Below, one piece after another: positions 52,088 through 61,458 of a DNA stretch of 64,000 bases (positions are counted from its first letter, which is position 1; each line of letters begins with the position of its first letter). The DNA comes from Viridibacterium silvisoli (lineage in GTDB: Bacteria; Pseudomonadota; Gammaproteobacteria; Burkholderiales; Rhodocyclaceae). The DNA is taken from NCBI RefSeq assembly GCF_036017035.1, contig NZ_JAYXHS010000001.1, positions 1,302,001-1,366,000 on the forward strand, read 5' to 3'. The notes beneath the pieces are model-generated. The model worked only from the letters and a program-made list of their open reading frames with translations. It searched no databases and had not been told where the DNA came from. The position numbers and the translations under genes were made by a program.

Positions 52088-53908
52088 ATGAAATCGCCCA
52101 TACAGACCTATCTGGAAGCGCTGCACAAGGAACTCAGTTCAGAGCGTGGCGGGCAGCTCGCCAGCTACATCCCGGAGCTGGCGCGGGTCGACGCCGAGCA
52201 GTTCGGCATCTGCCTGGTGACGATGGACGGCGTGGCCTACTGCGTTGGCGACACCGGTGCGAGCTTCACCATCCAGTCCATCTCCAAGGCCTTCGTGTAT
52301 GCAGCTGCCCTTGCCGATCGTGGGCAGGAATACGTGGCCACCAAGGTCGGCGTGGAGCCCAGTGGCGACGCCTTCAATTCGATCAGCCTGCATCCCCACA
52401 CCGGGGCGCCGCTGAATCCGATGATCAATGCTGGTGCCATCGCGACGACCAGCATCGTTGCTGGCGATACGCCGGAGGCACAGTGGCGACGCATCGAAGC
52501 GGCGATGGCGGCGTTCATCGGGCACGAGGTAAGCGTCGATGAAGCGGTGTGCCGTTCCGAGAGCGAGACCGGCCATCGCAACCGCGCCATCTCCTGGATG
52601 CTGAAGAACTTCAACATCGTCGAAGGCGATCCGATGGCGAAGCTGGAGAACTACTTCCGCCAGTGCTCGATCCTCGTCAATTGCCGTGACCTCGCCTACA
52701 TGGCGGCGACGCTGGCCAATAACGGCACGCATCCGCTCAGCCGCGTGCGCACCCTGCCGTCGGAATACGTGGAGCGCGTGCTCGGCGTGATGGCGACCTG
52801 CGGCATGTACGACTACGCCGGCAGCTGGCTGTATGAAGTCGGCATGCCGGCCAAGAGCGGTGTCGGCGGCGGCATCGTGGCCGTGCTGCCCGGCCGTTTC
52901 GGCATCGGCGTGTTCTCGCCGCGCCTCGACGAGAAAGGCAATAGCGTGCGCGGCATCGAGGTCTGCAAGCGCCTGTCGCGCGACATCGGCCTCAACATCT
53001 TCAGCTGGACCTCAGACCCGTCGATGGCGCTGGGGCGCATCTATACGGCCAGTAGTGCACCTTCGCGGCGACAGCCCGGTGGCGAAGCGCGCGAGCTGCT
53101 CAAGGAGCGGGCGCATCGCATCAAGTACCTCAGCCTCAACGGCTACCTGGCGGTGGATGGCATCGAATACGTGATCCGCCAGATGCTGACGCTGGCGCCG
53201 GACACGCACAGCTTCATCCTCGACATGCATCAGGTCATCGGCATCTCCGACAGCGCGGCGCGCCTGCTCAACCAGGCGCGCGCTGCATTCCGCGACGACG
53301 ACATTGCCGTGGCCTTCTCGCGCATCCATGGCCGGCCGCAGATCTCGGCGCCGCTCAGCAAGACTGCAGGCGCGGGGCTGGGTTTCCTGAGTTTCGAAGA
53401 CAACGATCTGGCGGTCGAGTGGTGCGAGAACCGCCTGCTCGAAGACCGTGCGGCCATGCCGGCGGTCGCCGGTCGCCTGCAGGACGCCCGGCTGTTCAAG
53501 GACCTGCCCGAGGGTTTGCTGCAGGAGCTGGAGCAGGTCGGCATCCGCCAGATGTATGCGGCCAAGGCGCCCATTCTCGTCAGCGGCGAGAAAAGCGATG
53601 GCCGCATCTTCTTCATCCAGTCCGGTCAGGTCAGCGTGGTCGTGCCGCTGCAGGACGGCGCCAACCAGCGCATCTCGACGCTCGGCCCGGGCATGGTCTT
53701 CGGCGAGATGACCTTGCTCGGCGCCACCCATCGCAGCGCCTCGGTCTTTGCCGACGTCGACAGCAGCTGCATCGTCTTCGACGCAGCGGATCTCGACCGC
53801 ATCTCGGCGCGAGATCCGCAATTCAAGAGCACTTTGCTGGCGAACCTTGCCAAGGATCTGGCGGACAAGCTGCGCACCGCGACGCAGTGGATCGCTGCGC
53901 TGGCCTGA
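52088..53908 (+). CDS. glsA: Glutaminase fused to STAS and cyclic-nucleotide-binding domains
   Basis: The 606-residue protein begins with a complete GlsA-type glutaminase (about 1-305; SISKAFVYA with the Ser-x-x-Lys pair, MINAGAI, NFNIVEGDPM, VGGGIVAVLPGRFGIGVFSP), which converts glutamine to glutamate and ammonia. A STAS domain follows (about 340-440: FILDMHQVIGISDSAARLL) and then a CRP-like cNMP-binding domain (about 460-590: ILVSGEKSDGRIFFIQSGQ, GMVFGEMTLLGATHRSASVFAD). Bacterial glutaminases are normally about 310 residues. The nucleotide-cyclase gene lies directly upstream, so control of glutaminase activity by cyclic nucleotide is likely. The ribosome site before ATG 52088 is weak. Confidence 0.93.
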   Translation: MKSPIQTYLEALHKELSSERGGQLASYIPELARVDAEQFGICLVTMDGVAYCVGDTGASFTIQSISKAFVYAAALADRGQEYVATKVGVEPSGDAFNSISLHPHTGAPLNPMINAGAIATTSIVAGDTPEAQWRRIEAAMAAFIGHEVSVDEAVCRSESETGHRNRAISWMLKNFNIVEGDPMAKLENYFRQCSILVNCRDLAYMAATLANNGTHPLSRVRTLPSEYVERVLGVMATCGMYDYAGSWLYEVGMPAKSGVGGGIVAVLPGRFGIGVFSPRLDEKGNSVRGIEVCKRLSRDIGLNIFSWTSDPSMALGRIYTASSAPSRRQPGGEARELLKERAHRIKYLSLNGYLAVDGIEYVIRQMLTLAPDTHSFILDMHQVIGISDSAARLLNQARAAFRDDDIAVAFSRIHGRPQISAPLSKTAGAGLGFLSFEDNDLAVEWCENRLLEDRAAMPAVAGRLQDARLFKDLPEGLLQELEQVGIRQMYAAKAPILVSGEKSDGRIFFIQSGQVSVVVPLQDGANQRISTLGPGMVFGEMTLLGATHRSASVFADVDSSCIVFDAADLDRISARDPQFKSTLLANLAKDLADKLRTATQWIAALA

Positions 53909-53913
53909 GCTTG

Positions 53914-54549
53914 CTAGCGACGCCCGGCGAGGCCGCGCGCGCAGCAATACAGCACCAGCGCATTGAGCAGATGCCACGCAAAGTGCGTACCGAACGGCCA
54001 GTGCGCGCAAAGTGCCATGTCCAGCGTGCGCAGGCTGAAGGACACCACGAAGACGAGGCTGGCGGCGCCAAGCCAGCGCGTGGCATCAGGGCTGTGCCAG
54101 CGTGACCACACGGCAAACGCCATCAAGGTGACGCCGGGCAACAGGTAGCCCTCCGAGCCATTCAGACCGAAGCTGCCGAGCTTCGCAATGGCGCGATCCG
54201 CTGCGACGAAGACGGCGACGCCGAGCCAGCACGCCCATTGCGGGCAGCGTGCGAGCTGGCGCAGGTAGCGCTGGATGTAGACGAGGATGAACAGTGCGAT
54301 GCCGGCCACGTCGAGAATCATTCCCCACACGGTGCCGAAGAAATGGAACAGGCCGCTGCAGACGCCGATGAGCCCGATCAGGGTCGCCAGGCAGCGCAGT
54401 TCTGTCTGTCGGGTGTTGCCATGCGCCTGCCGCCACAGCACGGCAGCCGCGATCAGGAAGGCGAGATTGCTGAGCGCATTGAGAGGTTCTGACCAGAGCG
54501 ACGGGTCGGTGCGCTCGCAGTAGTTGTCGATGTGGGCGAGAAGGTCCAT
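53914..54549 (-). CDS. Alkaline-ceramidase-like membrane protein
   Basis: The 211-residue polytopic protein has the ceramidase-family signature: DNYCERTDPSLWSEPLNALS then NLAFL at the N-terminus, SGLFHFFGTVWGMILDVAGI (His and Asp), and FGTHFAWHLLNALVLY (His-His) near the end. These are the zinc ligands of the alkaline ceramidase/CREST membrane hydrolases. The actual lipid or other substrate in bacteria is unknown. It follows the 5-formyl-THF cyclo-ligase gene by four bases and is probably co-transcribed. It converges with the glutaminase gene. Confidence 0.88.
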   Translation of the reverse strand: MDLLAHIDNYCERTDPSLWSEPLNALSNLAFLIAAAVLWRQAHGNTRQTELRCLATLIGLIGVCSGLFHFFGTVWGMILDVAGIALFILVYIQRYLRQLARCPQWACWLGVAVFVAADRAIAKLGSFGLNGSEGYLLPGVTLMAFAVWSRWHSPDATRWLGAASLVFVVSFSLRTLDMALCAHWPFGTHFAWHLLNALVLYCCARGLAGRR

Positions 54550-54553
54550 GGAT

Positions 54554-55174
54554 TCAGGCCGGGCCGGGGCGCTGCGGATCGCGCTCGGCCTTGAAAGCGC
54601 CCGCCTCGGTGACGATCCAGTCCAGCGGCCGGTCGTGGGCGCCTTCGGCGATGTGTGGCATGCGGCCGAGTTCGTAGCCGACGCCAATGGTCAGTGGCGG
54701 CGGGCTGAGGCTCTCCAGCGTGCGGTCGAAATAGCCGCCACCGTAACCCAGCCTGAAGCCGCGCGAATCGAAGCCGTTAACGGGAATGAGGAGCAGGGCA
54801 GGTGTCAGCGTGTCGCCAGCTACGGGCGTCGGGATGCCGTAGCGATCGGGCGCCAGCACGCTGTCAGGCGTCCAGATGCGGAAGGCGAGCGGTGCGTTCT
54901 GGTCGACGACGACGGGTAGCGCGGCGCGACGTGCGGGATCGGCGGCAAGCCAGGTGGTGACGAGCTGACGCAAATCCGGTTCGCCACGGAACGGCCAGCA
55001 GAAACCGAGTGTCTGAGCGATATGCAGTGTGGGTGCGGCGAGCTCTTCCAGTAGCGCACGCAGGCGCATCAGCAAGGCGCTTTCGAGCTGCGCACGGGTC
55101 TCCGGCGGCAGTGCTTCACGCGCCGCAATGATGCGCTGGCGCTGGGTTTTACGGTCCGGGTGGGTGGATTCCAC
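54554..55174 (-). CDS. 5-formyltetrahydrofolate cyclo-ligase
   Basis: The 206-residue protein (YgfA/FAU1 family) converts 5-formyl-THF to 5,10-methenyl-THF with ATP. The family signature NGFDSRGFRLGYGGGYFDRT is complete, and the N-terminus shows KTQRQRIIAAREALPPETR. The start is a GTG (55172-55174) preceded by GGAGGATAGCAC. It is divergent from the lytic transglycosylase gene and heads a two-gene transcript with the ceramidase-like gene. Length is normal. Confidence 0.93.
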   Translation of the reverse strand: MESTHPDRKTQRQRIIAAREALPPETRAQLESALLMRLRALLEELAAPTLHIAQTLGFCWPFRGEPDLRQLVTTWLAADPARRAALPVVVDQNAPLAFRIWTPDSVLAPDRYGIPTPVAGDTLTPALLLIPVNGFDSRGFRLGYGGGYFDRTLESLSPPPLTIGVGYELGRMPHIAEGAHDRPLDWIVTEAGAFKAERDPQRPGPA

Positions 55175-55310
55175 GTGCTATCCTCCGAGGCCTGAATGGC
55201 GCTGGATTGCCATGCGGCAAGTCGTGTGTCGGCGCGTATTTTCGTCGTATCGCATGAATTGGGCGGGCAGGAGTTTTCGGGTGGGTCCTGGTTGGAACGA
55301 AGTCGAGAAA

Positions 55311-57353
55311 ATGCGAATTGCAAAGAAAGCAGTAAAGAGCGCAGCACGGAATCTGATGCGGGCATGGTACGCGAGCCGGCCATTGCTGTGCCTGCCCTTG
55401 CTGGTCACCTCGGTGGCCACCTCCCTGGCGAGCGCGCAAGCCGGCGCGCAGCCTGTAGCGCCGATCGACAGGAATGACGATGCGCGCATTCTGGCGGCCT
55501 ATGACGCGGCGACGCGCGGCGACACCAGCCGCCTGGAGCAGATGCTGGCCACGCCGGGCAAGCACCCCCTCGAGCCCTATGTCGGCTACTGGCTGCTGAC
55601 GACGCGCGTGGCACGCATCGGCGAGCCCTTGCCGATGCAGGCGATCCGCGACTTCCTGCAGCTCAACGACGGCACGCTGGTCGCCGAGCGGCTGCGCGCC
55701 GACTGGCTCAAACGCCTCGGGCGTGAAGGCCAGTGGCAGATCTTCAACGACGAATATGCACGCCTGCAGCAGCCCGATGCGGAACTGCTGTGCGATGCAG
55801 TCAAGGCGCGCGGTAGCGCGGCCGAACCGGCCTTGAAAATGCTGGAGGCGCAATGGCAGACGCTGGGCGATGTCATGGACGCCTGCGCTGCACCCTTGCA
55901 GATGCTGGTCGACGCCGGCCGCAAGTCGGGTGAAGACATACAGTGGCGTTTGCGTCGCATGGTCGAGCTCAACAAGCTGGCCGCCGCACGCCAGACCGCC
56001 GCAATGCTGCCGGACGGACTGGCGCCGGACGCTGGGGCGCTGGGGCGTGCCTTCGACAATCCACTGCAATACCTGGCATCGCCCGCGGCGCGCGGCGCGA
56101 TGTCGCGCCCGGCACGCGAGCTGGTGCTGGCGGCGGTGGCGCGGGCGGCACGCAGCGATGCGCGAACCACGCTGACACGCTGGCGCGCGCTCGAAGACAC
56201 CCACTACAGCGCGGCCGAACGGGGCTATGCCATCGGGCAGATTGCCTGGGGTGCTGCCCTGGCGCAGATGCCGGAGGCCGTGCAGTGGTTTGCCAGCGCG
56301 CGCGAGCTTGCGCCGGGCATGCCGATGGGCGACGAACAGATGGCCTGGCAGATGCGCAGCGCACTGCGCGCCGGTGACTGGACTGCGGTGCAGGCCTCGC
56401 TGGACGCCATGACGCAGGCGCAACGCAATCTCCCCGAGTGGACTTACTGGCAGGGCCGCGCCCTGTCGCAACAGAACAAGACTGCAGAGGCGCGCGTCTT
56501 CTATGAGCGCCTGGCCGGTGAGCCGCATTTCTACGGCATCCTGTCAGCTGAAGCGCTGGGCCGCAGCATCAACTGGCCGCTGGCTGCCGTGCCGCCAACG
56601 GTGCTGGAAATGTCGCGCGTCGAGGAGAATGTCGCCGTGCAACGCGCCCTGGCACTGTTCCGTCTCGACCAGCGTAGCCTTGCGTTGCGTGAATGGAGCT
56701 GGGGCATGCGCGGGGCGGATGACCGCACGCTGCTGGCGACTTCCGACTATGCGCGCCGCATGGGGCTGTTCGATCGCGCCATCAACGCTGCCGAGCGTAC
56801 GCGCCAGCAGCACGACTACAGCCTGCGCTACCTCGCGCCCTATTACGACATCTTCTCGCGCGAATCGCGCGTCCGGGGCCTGGACCTGCATTGGGTTTAC
56901 GGCCTGACACGGCAGGAAAGCCGCTTCGACCCGGTAGCCCGCTCGTCGGTGGGCGCACAGGGGCTCATGCAGATCATGCCGGCCACCGGGAAGATGGTGG
57001 CACGCCAGGTCGGCATGCAAGGCTTCAGCGTGAGCCTGCTGGCCCAGACGGAGCCCAACATTCAACTCGGGACTGCCTACCTGCGCAGTGTCCTCGACAG
57101 CCTTTACAGCTCGCCCGTCATGGCCACGGCGGGCTATAACGCCGGGCCGGGCCGGGCCAAGCGCTGGCGTGACAGCAAGCCGCTGGAAGGCGCCATCTAT
57201 GCTGAATCGATCCCGATTACCGAAACACGCGATTACGTAAAGAAGGTGATGGCCAATGCCGTCGCGTACGCGGTCGTGCTGGATGGCAAGCCTGTATCCC
57301 TGACGCGTCTGCTCGGCACGGTGCCGGGCGAAGCGCTGGCTGACGCCCGTTAG
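55311..57353 (+). CDS. slt: Soluble lytic murein transglycosylase (Slt70-like)
   Basis: The 680-residue periplasmic enzyme has a basic N-terminus and a signal peptide (ending LASAQA), a long superhelical alpha domain, and a C-terminal SLT lysozyme-like domain. The SLT domain shows YGLTRQESRFDP (catalytic Glu), SSVGAQGLMQIMPATG, NIQLGTAYL and ATAGYNAGPGRAKRW. It cuts peptidoglycan to give 1,6-anhydro-MurNAc products and helps wall turnover. The ATG at 55311 was chosen; the next ATG at 55356 is also compatible with export. Divergent from the cyclo-ligase gene. Confidence 0.95.
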   Translation: MRIAKKAVKSAARNLMRAWYASRPLLCLPLLVTSVATSLASAQAGAQPVAPIDRNDDARILAAYDAATRGDTSRLEQMLATPGKHPLEPYVGYWLLTTRVARIGEPLPMQAIRDFLQLNDGTLVAERLRADWLKRLGREGQWQIFNDEYARLQQPDAELLCDAVKARGSAAEPALKMLEAQWQTLGDVMDACAAPLQMLVDAGRKSGEDIQWRLRRMVELNKLAAARQTAAMLPDGLAPDAGALGRAFDNPLQYLASPAARGAMSRPARELVLAAVARAARSDARTTLTRWRALEDTHYSAAERGYAIGQIAWGAALAQMPEAVQWFASARELAPGMPMGDEQMAWQMRSALRAGDWTAVQASLDAMTQAQRNLPEWTYWQGRALSQQNKTAEARVFYERLAGEPHFYGILSAEALGRSINWPLAAVPPTVLEMSRVEENVAVQRALALFRLDQRSLALREWSWGMRGADDRTLLATSDYARRMGLFDRAINAAERTRQQHDYSLRYLAPYYDIFSRESRVRGLDLHWVYGLTRQESRFDPVARSSVGAQGLMQIMPATGKMVARQVGMQGFSVSLLAQTEPNIQLGTAYLRSVLDSLYSSPVMATAGYNAGPGRAKRWRDSKPLEGAIYAESIPITETRDYVKKVMANAVAYAVVLDGKPVSLTRLLGTVPGEALADAR

Positions 57354-57500
57354 GCTTGCCACCCGCCGTTCGTGACGGACAAATGGCATCGCCCGGCCGG
57401 GTGGCTGCGGGTCAGCGCCGATATGCGGTTGGCACTTGACCTTGCATGATGACTGGGCCATGTTCGACATATACGCCACGACTGGAAGCACGTACACATC

Positions 57501-58466
57501 ATGACCTTGCGCACCGTCCTGCTCATCGGGGGAACCGGGTTCATCGGCCGTAGTCTCGCCCAACGCCTGACCGGGCTGGGCGTACGCGTGATCGTGCCGA
57601 CGCGTCACGCGCGCTGCGCCGCTCCCCTGCGGCTGTTGCCGACGATAGACGTGGTCGAGGTGGATTGCTGCGATACCAGCGTGCTGTGCGGGCTGATGAA
57701 TCAGGCTGACGCCGTGGTCAATCTGGTGGGGGTGCTGCATTCCGAATCCGACGTACCGTACGGCCCCGAGTTTGCACGCGCCCATGTCGACCTGCCGCGC
57801 ACGGTGGTCGCCTCCGCGCGGCTCTCCGAAGTGCCCCGCCTGATCCACCTCAGCGCGCTCGGCGCTGATGTGCACGGCCCGTCCGAATACCTGCGTTCCA
57901 AGGCCGATGGCGAGGCGGCCATCCGTGCCGCCGGACCGGAGATCGAATGGACGATTTTCCGTCCCTCGGTCGTTTTCGGGCCTGGTGACGACTTCCTCAA
58001 CCTGTTCTCGAAGCTCAGCTCCTGGTTGCCCGTGTTTCCGCTGGGTGGCGCGCACACGCGCTTCCAGCCCGTGTTCGTGGAAGACGTGGTCAGCGCCATC
58101 GTGCATGCCTTGCAGCAGCGCGCTGGCGTCAACGAAGTCATCGAGCTGGCAGGGCCGCGCATCTACACGCTGGCCGAACTGGTGCGCTACGTGGTGAAGC
58201 TGCAACGTCACTGGAGCGTCGTGCTGCCTTTGCCGGAGTCCGTGGCCATGCTGCAGGCCGCCTGCATGGAATGCCTGCCGGGGCCCTTGATGAGCCGCGA
58301 CAATCTGCGCTCGATGCATCGCGACAGCGTGGCGAGCGGCGCGCCCATGCCGTTCGGCCTGACCGCGACCGCAATGGAAACCGTGGCGCCACTCTGGCTG
58401 CGGCACGATCGCGGCTGGCGCAGCCTGTTCAACCAGTTCCGCCAGCGCGCCCACCGCGCCGTCTGA
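57501..58466 (+). CDS. NAD(P)-binding SDR protein of the NDUFA9/complex I-associated type
   Basis: The 321-residue protein has a Rossmann fold (VLLIGGTGFIGRSLAQRL), NLVGVLHSE, LIHLSALGADVHGPSEYLRS then KADGE (the YxxxK-like region is altered) and FRPSVVFGPGDDFLN. It matches the atypical SDR subgroup related to complex I subunit NDUFA9, commonly found between slt and other housekeeping genes in betaproteobacteria. It may bind NADPH without being a true reductase. The ATG at 57501 is 147 bases after slt. Confidence 0.9.
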   Translation: MTLRTVLLIGGTGFIGRSLAQRLTGLGVRVIVPTRHARCAAPLRLLPTIDVVEVDCCDTSVLCGLMNQADAVVNLVGVLHSESDVPYGPEFARAHVDLPRTVVASARLSEVPRLIHLSALGADVHGPSEYLRSKADGEAAIRAAGPEIEWTIFRPSVVFGPGDDFLNLFSKLSSWLPVFPLGGAHTRFQPVFVEDVVSAIVHALQQRAGVNEVIELAGPRIYTLAELVRYVVKLQRHWSVVLPLPESVAMLQAACMECLPGPLMSRDNLRSMHRDSVASGAPMPFGLTATAMETVAPLWLRHDRGWRSLFNQFRQRAHRAV

Positions 58467-58536
58467 GGCTGGCGCAGGCTGCAATACCGGCCCACAATCG
58501 GTGACTCGCAGCAGTACCGATAACGAGGTGCCCGGC

Positions 58537-59214
58537 ATGCAGCTGATCATCGGCGACTACAACTACTCATCGTGGTCCATGCGCGGCTGGCTGGCCGCCA
58601 GGGCCAGCGGCTTGCCTTTCGAAACCGTGCAGATTCCATTGCGTGAGGCTGACACCGCCGACCACATCGGCCGCTACAGCCCCTCGGGGCGTGTGCCTTG
58701 CCTGATCGACGGTGAGGGAGAGGGCCGGATCGCCATCTGGGATTCGCTGGCCATCGCCGAATACCTTGCCGAGCTGAACCCGGCGCTGTGGCCTGCCGAT
58801 GCGCGGGCGCGTGCCGTGGCGCGCGCGGTGAGTGCCGAAATGCATAGCGGATTCACCGCCTTGCGTACGCATATGTCGATGAATATCCGCAAGGACTACG
58901 CGGGGCACGGACGTACGCCAGAGGTGCTGGCGGAGATCGCGCGTATCGATGCGCTGTGGCAGGACTGCCGTCAGCGCTTCGGCATGCAGGCGCCAGTGGC
59001 CGGCCCCTGGTTGTTCGGCGCCTGGAGCATTGCCGACATCATGTACGCGCCGGTATGCATGCGTTTCGCGACCTACGCGGTGGGCGAGGACGCATTGAGC
59101 CCTCTCGCCTGTCGTTATCTTGGCGAAGTGCTGACTCATCCCCATGTACAGGAATGGCGGGTCGCCGCCAGCGCCGAAACCCATCTGATTGCCGCTTACG
59201 ACAGCTACGGCTGA
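58537..59214 (+). CDS. Glutathione S-transferase family protein
   Basis: The 225-residue protein has a thioredoxin-like N-terminal half (GDYNYSSWSMRGWLAA with likely catalytic Ser, SGRVPCLIDGEG, IWDSLAIAEYLAEL) and a helical C-terminal half (WLFGAWSIADIMYAPVCMRF). The YfcF/zeta-like pattern suggests detoxification or maleylacetoacetate-type isomerisation, but the substrate is not clear. The ATG at 58537 follows GAGG; the in-frame GTG at 58501 has no ribosome site. Confidence 0.9.
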   Translation: MQLIIGDYNYSSWSMRGWLAARASGLPFETVQIPLREADTADHIGRYSPSGRVPCLIDGEGEGRIAIWDSLAIAEYLAELNPALWPADARARAVARAVSAEMHSGFTALRTHMSMNIRKDYAGHGRTPEVLAEIARIDALWQDCRQRFGMQAPVAGPWLFGAWSIADIMYAPVCMRFATYAVGEDALSPLACRYLGEVLTHPHVQEWRVAASAETHLIAAYDSYG

Positions 59215-59362
59215 GCCGCGGCGCACATGCAGCCGATACATGCAGCCGATGATCGGCCCGCGCCGCATTCCATCTACCGGGTGATAATGGCGCCCTTAGC
59301 GCCGTTTTACAGCGCAGCGAGTCGATTGCCGTCGCCTCGTCTTCATTTCCAGCACACGACCC

Positions 59363-60385
59363 ATGCTTCTTCCCGTCTTCGAAGACACGCCGCTCAACGA
59401 CCTCAACAGCTTGCGCCTGCCCGCCAGCGCCAAGCGCTATGCCGAAATCCATTCGGCCGAGCAGTTGCTCAAGCTGGTGCGGCGCGGCGATCTGGACGGT
59501 CAGCGCGTCGTGGTGCTCGGCGGCGGCAGCAATGTGGTGCTACGTGGCAATCTGGAAGCATTCGTCCTGCACATCCGCATTCCCGGGCGCGCCCTGGTCA
59601 GCGAGCTGGACGATGCCTGGATCGTGCGTGCCGGCGCCGGCGAGAACTGGCATGAGTTCGTGCGCTTCACGCTCGAGCATGGCTGGCCCGGGCTGGAAAA
59701 CCTGTCATTGATTCCTGGCACTGTCGGCGCTGCGCCTATCCAGAATATCGGCGCCTATGGTGTCGAGCTGGCGGACCGCTTCTTTGCGCTGGAGGCCGTC
59801 GATCTGCGCAGCGGCCAGATCGTCTCCCTCGACCGCGAGACCTGCCAGTTCGCCTATCGTGACAGCCTGTTCAAGCAGCAGGCTGCCGGGCGTTTCATCA
59901 TCACGGCGGTCAGTTTCCGCCTGCCCAAGCAGTGGCATGCCGTGACGGCCTATGCCGATGTCGCCAATGAGCTCAAGGCGCTGGGGCTGAGCGAGCCGAC
60001 GCCGACGCAGTTGTCCGATGCGGTGATCGGCATTCGCAGTCGCAAGCTGCCAGATCCGGCTGTACTGCCGAATGCGGGCAGCTTCTTCAAGAACCCGGTA
60101 GTCAGCGCCGAGCGCTTTGCCGCCCTGGCCGAAGCCTGGCCGAAGCTGCCCTATCACCCGCAAGCTGATGGCAGCGTCAAGCTGGCCGCGGGCTGGTTGA
60201 TCGAACAGGCCGGCTGGCGTGGCCGCAGCCTCGGGCGTGCGGCCATGTACGAGAAGCAGGCGCTGGTACTGGTCAATCTCGGTGGCGCGACCGGCGAGGA
60301 CGTGTTGCGACTGGCTGACAGCGTCAGCGCAGCCGTGCAGGAGAAATTCGGCGTGGCGCTGGAGCAGGAGCCGGTGCTGCTGTAA
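59363..60385 (+). CDS. murB: UDP-N-acetylenolpyruvoylglucosamine reductase
   Basis: MurB reduces UDP-GlcNAc-enolpyruvate to UDP-MurNAc with NADPH, using FAD, in peptidoglycan synthesis. The 340-residue protein shows the FAD segments VVLGGGSNVVLRG and LIPGTVGAAPIQNIGAYGVE, YRDSLFK, and GSFFKNPVV (catalytic Ser). The LIEQAGWRG and late Glu match type I MurB. It stands as a single gene ended by a strong terminator. The ATG at 59363 begins MLLPVFEDTPLNDLNS, where type I MurB proteins start. Confidence 0.95.
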   Translation: MLLPVFEDTPLNDLNSLRLPASAKRYAEIHSAEQLLKLVRRGDLDGQRVVVLGGGSNVVLRGNLEAFVLHIRIPGRALVSELDDAWIVRAGAGENWHEFVRFTLEHGWPGLENLSLIPGTVGAAPIQNIGAYGVELADRFFALEAVDLRSGQIVSLDRETCQFAYRDSLFKQQAAGRFIITAVSFRLPKQWHAVTAYADVANELKALGLSEPTPTQLSDAVIGIRSRKLPDPAVLPNAGSFFKNPVVSAERFAALAEAWPKLPYHPQADGSVKLAAGWLIEQAGWRGRSLGRAAMYEKQALVLVNLGGATGEDVLRLADSVSAAVQEKFGVALEQEPVLL

Positions 60386-60403
60386 GCGACTGTGCTGCGC
60401 ACG

Positions 60404-60437
60404 AAAAAAGGGCCGGGATTGCTCCCGGCCTTTTTTC
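60404..60437. terminator. Bidirectional terminator between murB and the aldolase gene
   Basis: The GGCCGGGA/TCCCGGCC stem with a TTGC loop is preceded by six A and followed by six T, so it can end both converging transcripts. Confidence 0.93.
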
Positions 60438-60458
60438 TTGCTCGTTCACTCAAGGGGT

Positions 60459-61280
60459 TCAGCCCGCTCGATCCGCCAGCTGGGGGGTCGTGGAATCGAG
60501 GCGCTTGAAGCGCTGGGCGAGGTCTTCTCCTGCGCGCGCCAGCAGGATGGCATCGGCACCCGAGGCCAGTACGTTGATGCCGGCACTGATGTACTCGCGC
60601 GCCAGTGCTTCATCGCTGGCGACGATGCCGGCCGGTTTGCCACAGGCGACGATGCGGGTGATGGCGTCCTTGAAGACGCGGCGCATGTCAGGGTGGGTGG
60701 CGCGGCCGATATAGCCGAGCTCGGCAGAGAGGTCGCCCGGGCCGATGAAGATGGCGTCCACGCCCTCCACCGCGGCAATCTCCTCAATATTGTCGAGGCC
60801 TTGCTGGTTCTCGATCTGCACCATCAGGCACAGCTCGGCCTCTGCATGCTCGTGATAGTTGTTGATGCGGCCGTAGTTGGCCGCGCGCGACACCGGGCCG
60901 AGTCCGCGTATGCCGCGCGGCGGGTACAACATTGAAGACACGGCTTGCCGCGCCTCGGCGGCATTCTGCACATGCGGCACCATCAGGGTCTGCACGCCGA
61001 TGTCGAGCAAGCGCTTGATCAGAACGACGTCATTGGTTGCCGGGCGCACGATGGCGTGCGCACTGCCGCCGACCATGGCTTGCAGCTGCTGCAGCACCAG
61101 CAGCACGTCGCTGGGGGCATGCTCGGTGTCGAGGATGATGAAATCGAAGCCGCAGCCGGCGAGGATTTCCGCGGAGACATGATGCGACAGTAGCGAAAAC
61201 AGGCCCACCTGCAGCTTGTTTTGCAGGATGGCGTGCTTGAAGAAATTCTTCGGAACCGTGGGGGCCGTGCTGACGTTCAT
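60459..61280 (-). CDS. HpcH/HpaI family aldolase
   Basis: The 273-residue protein is a class II metal-dependent aldolase of the HpaI type: LAGCGFDFIILDTEHAPSD (catalytic His), RPATNDVVLIKRLLDIGVQT, VQIENQQGLDNIEEIAAV (metal Glu) and DAIFIGPGDLSAELG (metal Asp). Such enzymes split or form 4-hydroxy-2-oxoacids, releasing pyruvate. Besides aromatic breakdown, they can act on 2-keto-3-deoxy sugar acids, which are pectin degradation products, but this is only a possibility here. A single gene facing murB. Confidence 0.92.
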   Translation of the reverse strand: MNVSTAPTVPKNFFKHAILQNKLQVGLFSLLSHHVSAEILAGCGFDFIILDTEHAPSDVLLVLQQLQAMVGGSAHAIVRPATNDVVLIKRLLDIGVQTLMVPHVQNAAEARQAVSSMLYPPRGIRGLGPVSRAANYGRINNYHEHAEAELCLMVQIENQQGLDNIEEIAAVEGVDAIFIGPGDLSAELGYIGRATHPDMRRVFKDAITRIVACGKPAGIVASDEALAREYISAGINVLASGADAILLARAGEDLAQRFKRLDSTTPQLADRAG

Positions 61281-61458
61281 GATGGGTCACCTCTGTGCTG
61301 AAAAGGTCATTACGGCGAACACGGCCCGGAGCTGGAGATGAAGCTGCCCAGGTGCTGTGTCGAACCATTCCTGAAATCAGTTTGCTGCTCACGGCGCATC
61401 GCTACGCACATGCCGCGACAAAACCCGGCATGTGCTGCAAGCAGTGTTTCACTGTTCA

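Noticed and set aside
55175..55310. A 6S RNA gene, often found beside the 5-formyl-THF cyclo-ligase gene
   Set aside because: No long central bulge hairpin of the right length could be seen in this short divergent gap.
56544..58550. A 668-residue minus-strand open frame over slt and the SDR gene
   Set aside because: It is antisense to two genes with clear conserved motifs, has no ribosome site or domain, and reflects the high third-position GC of the real genes.
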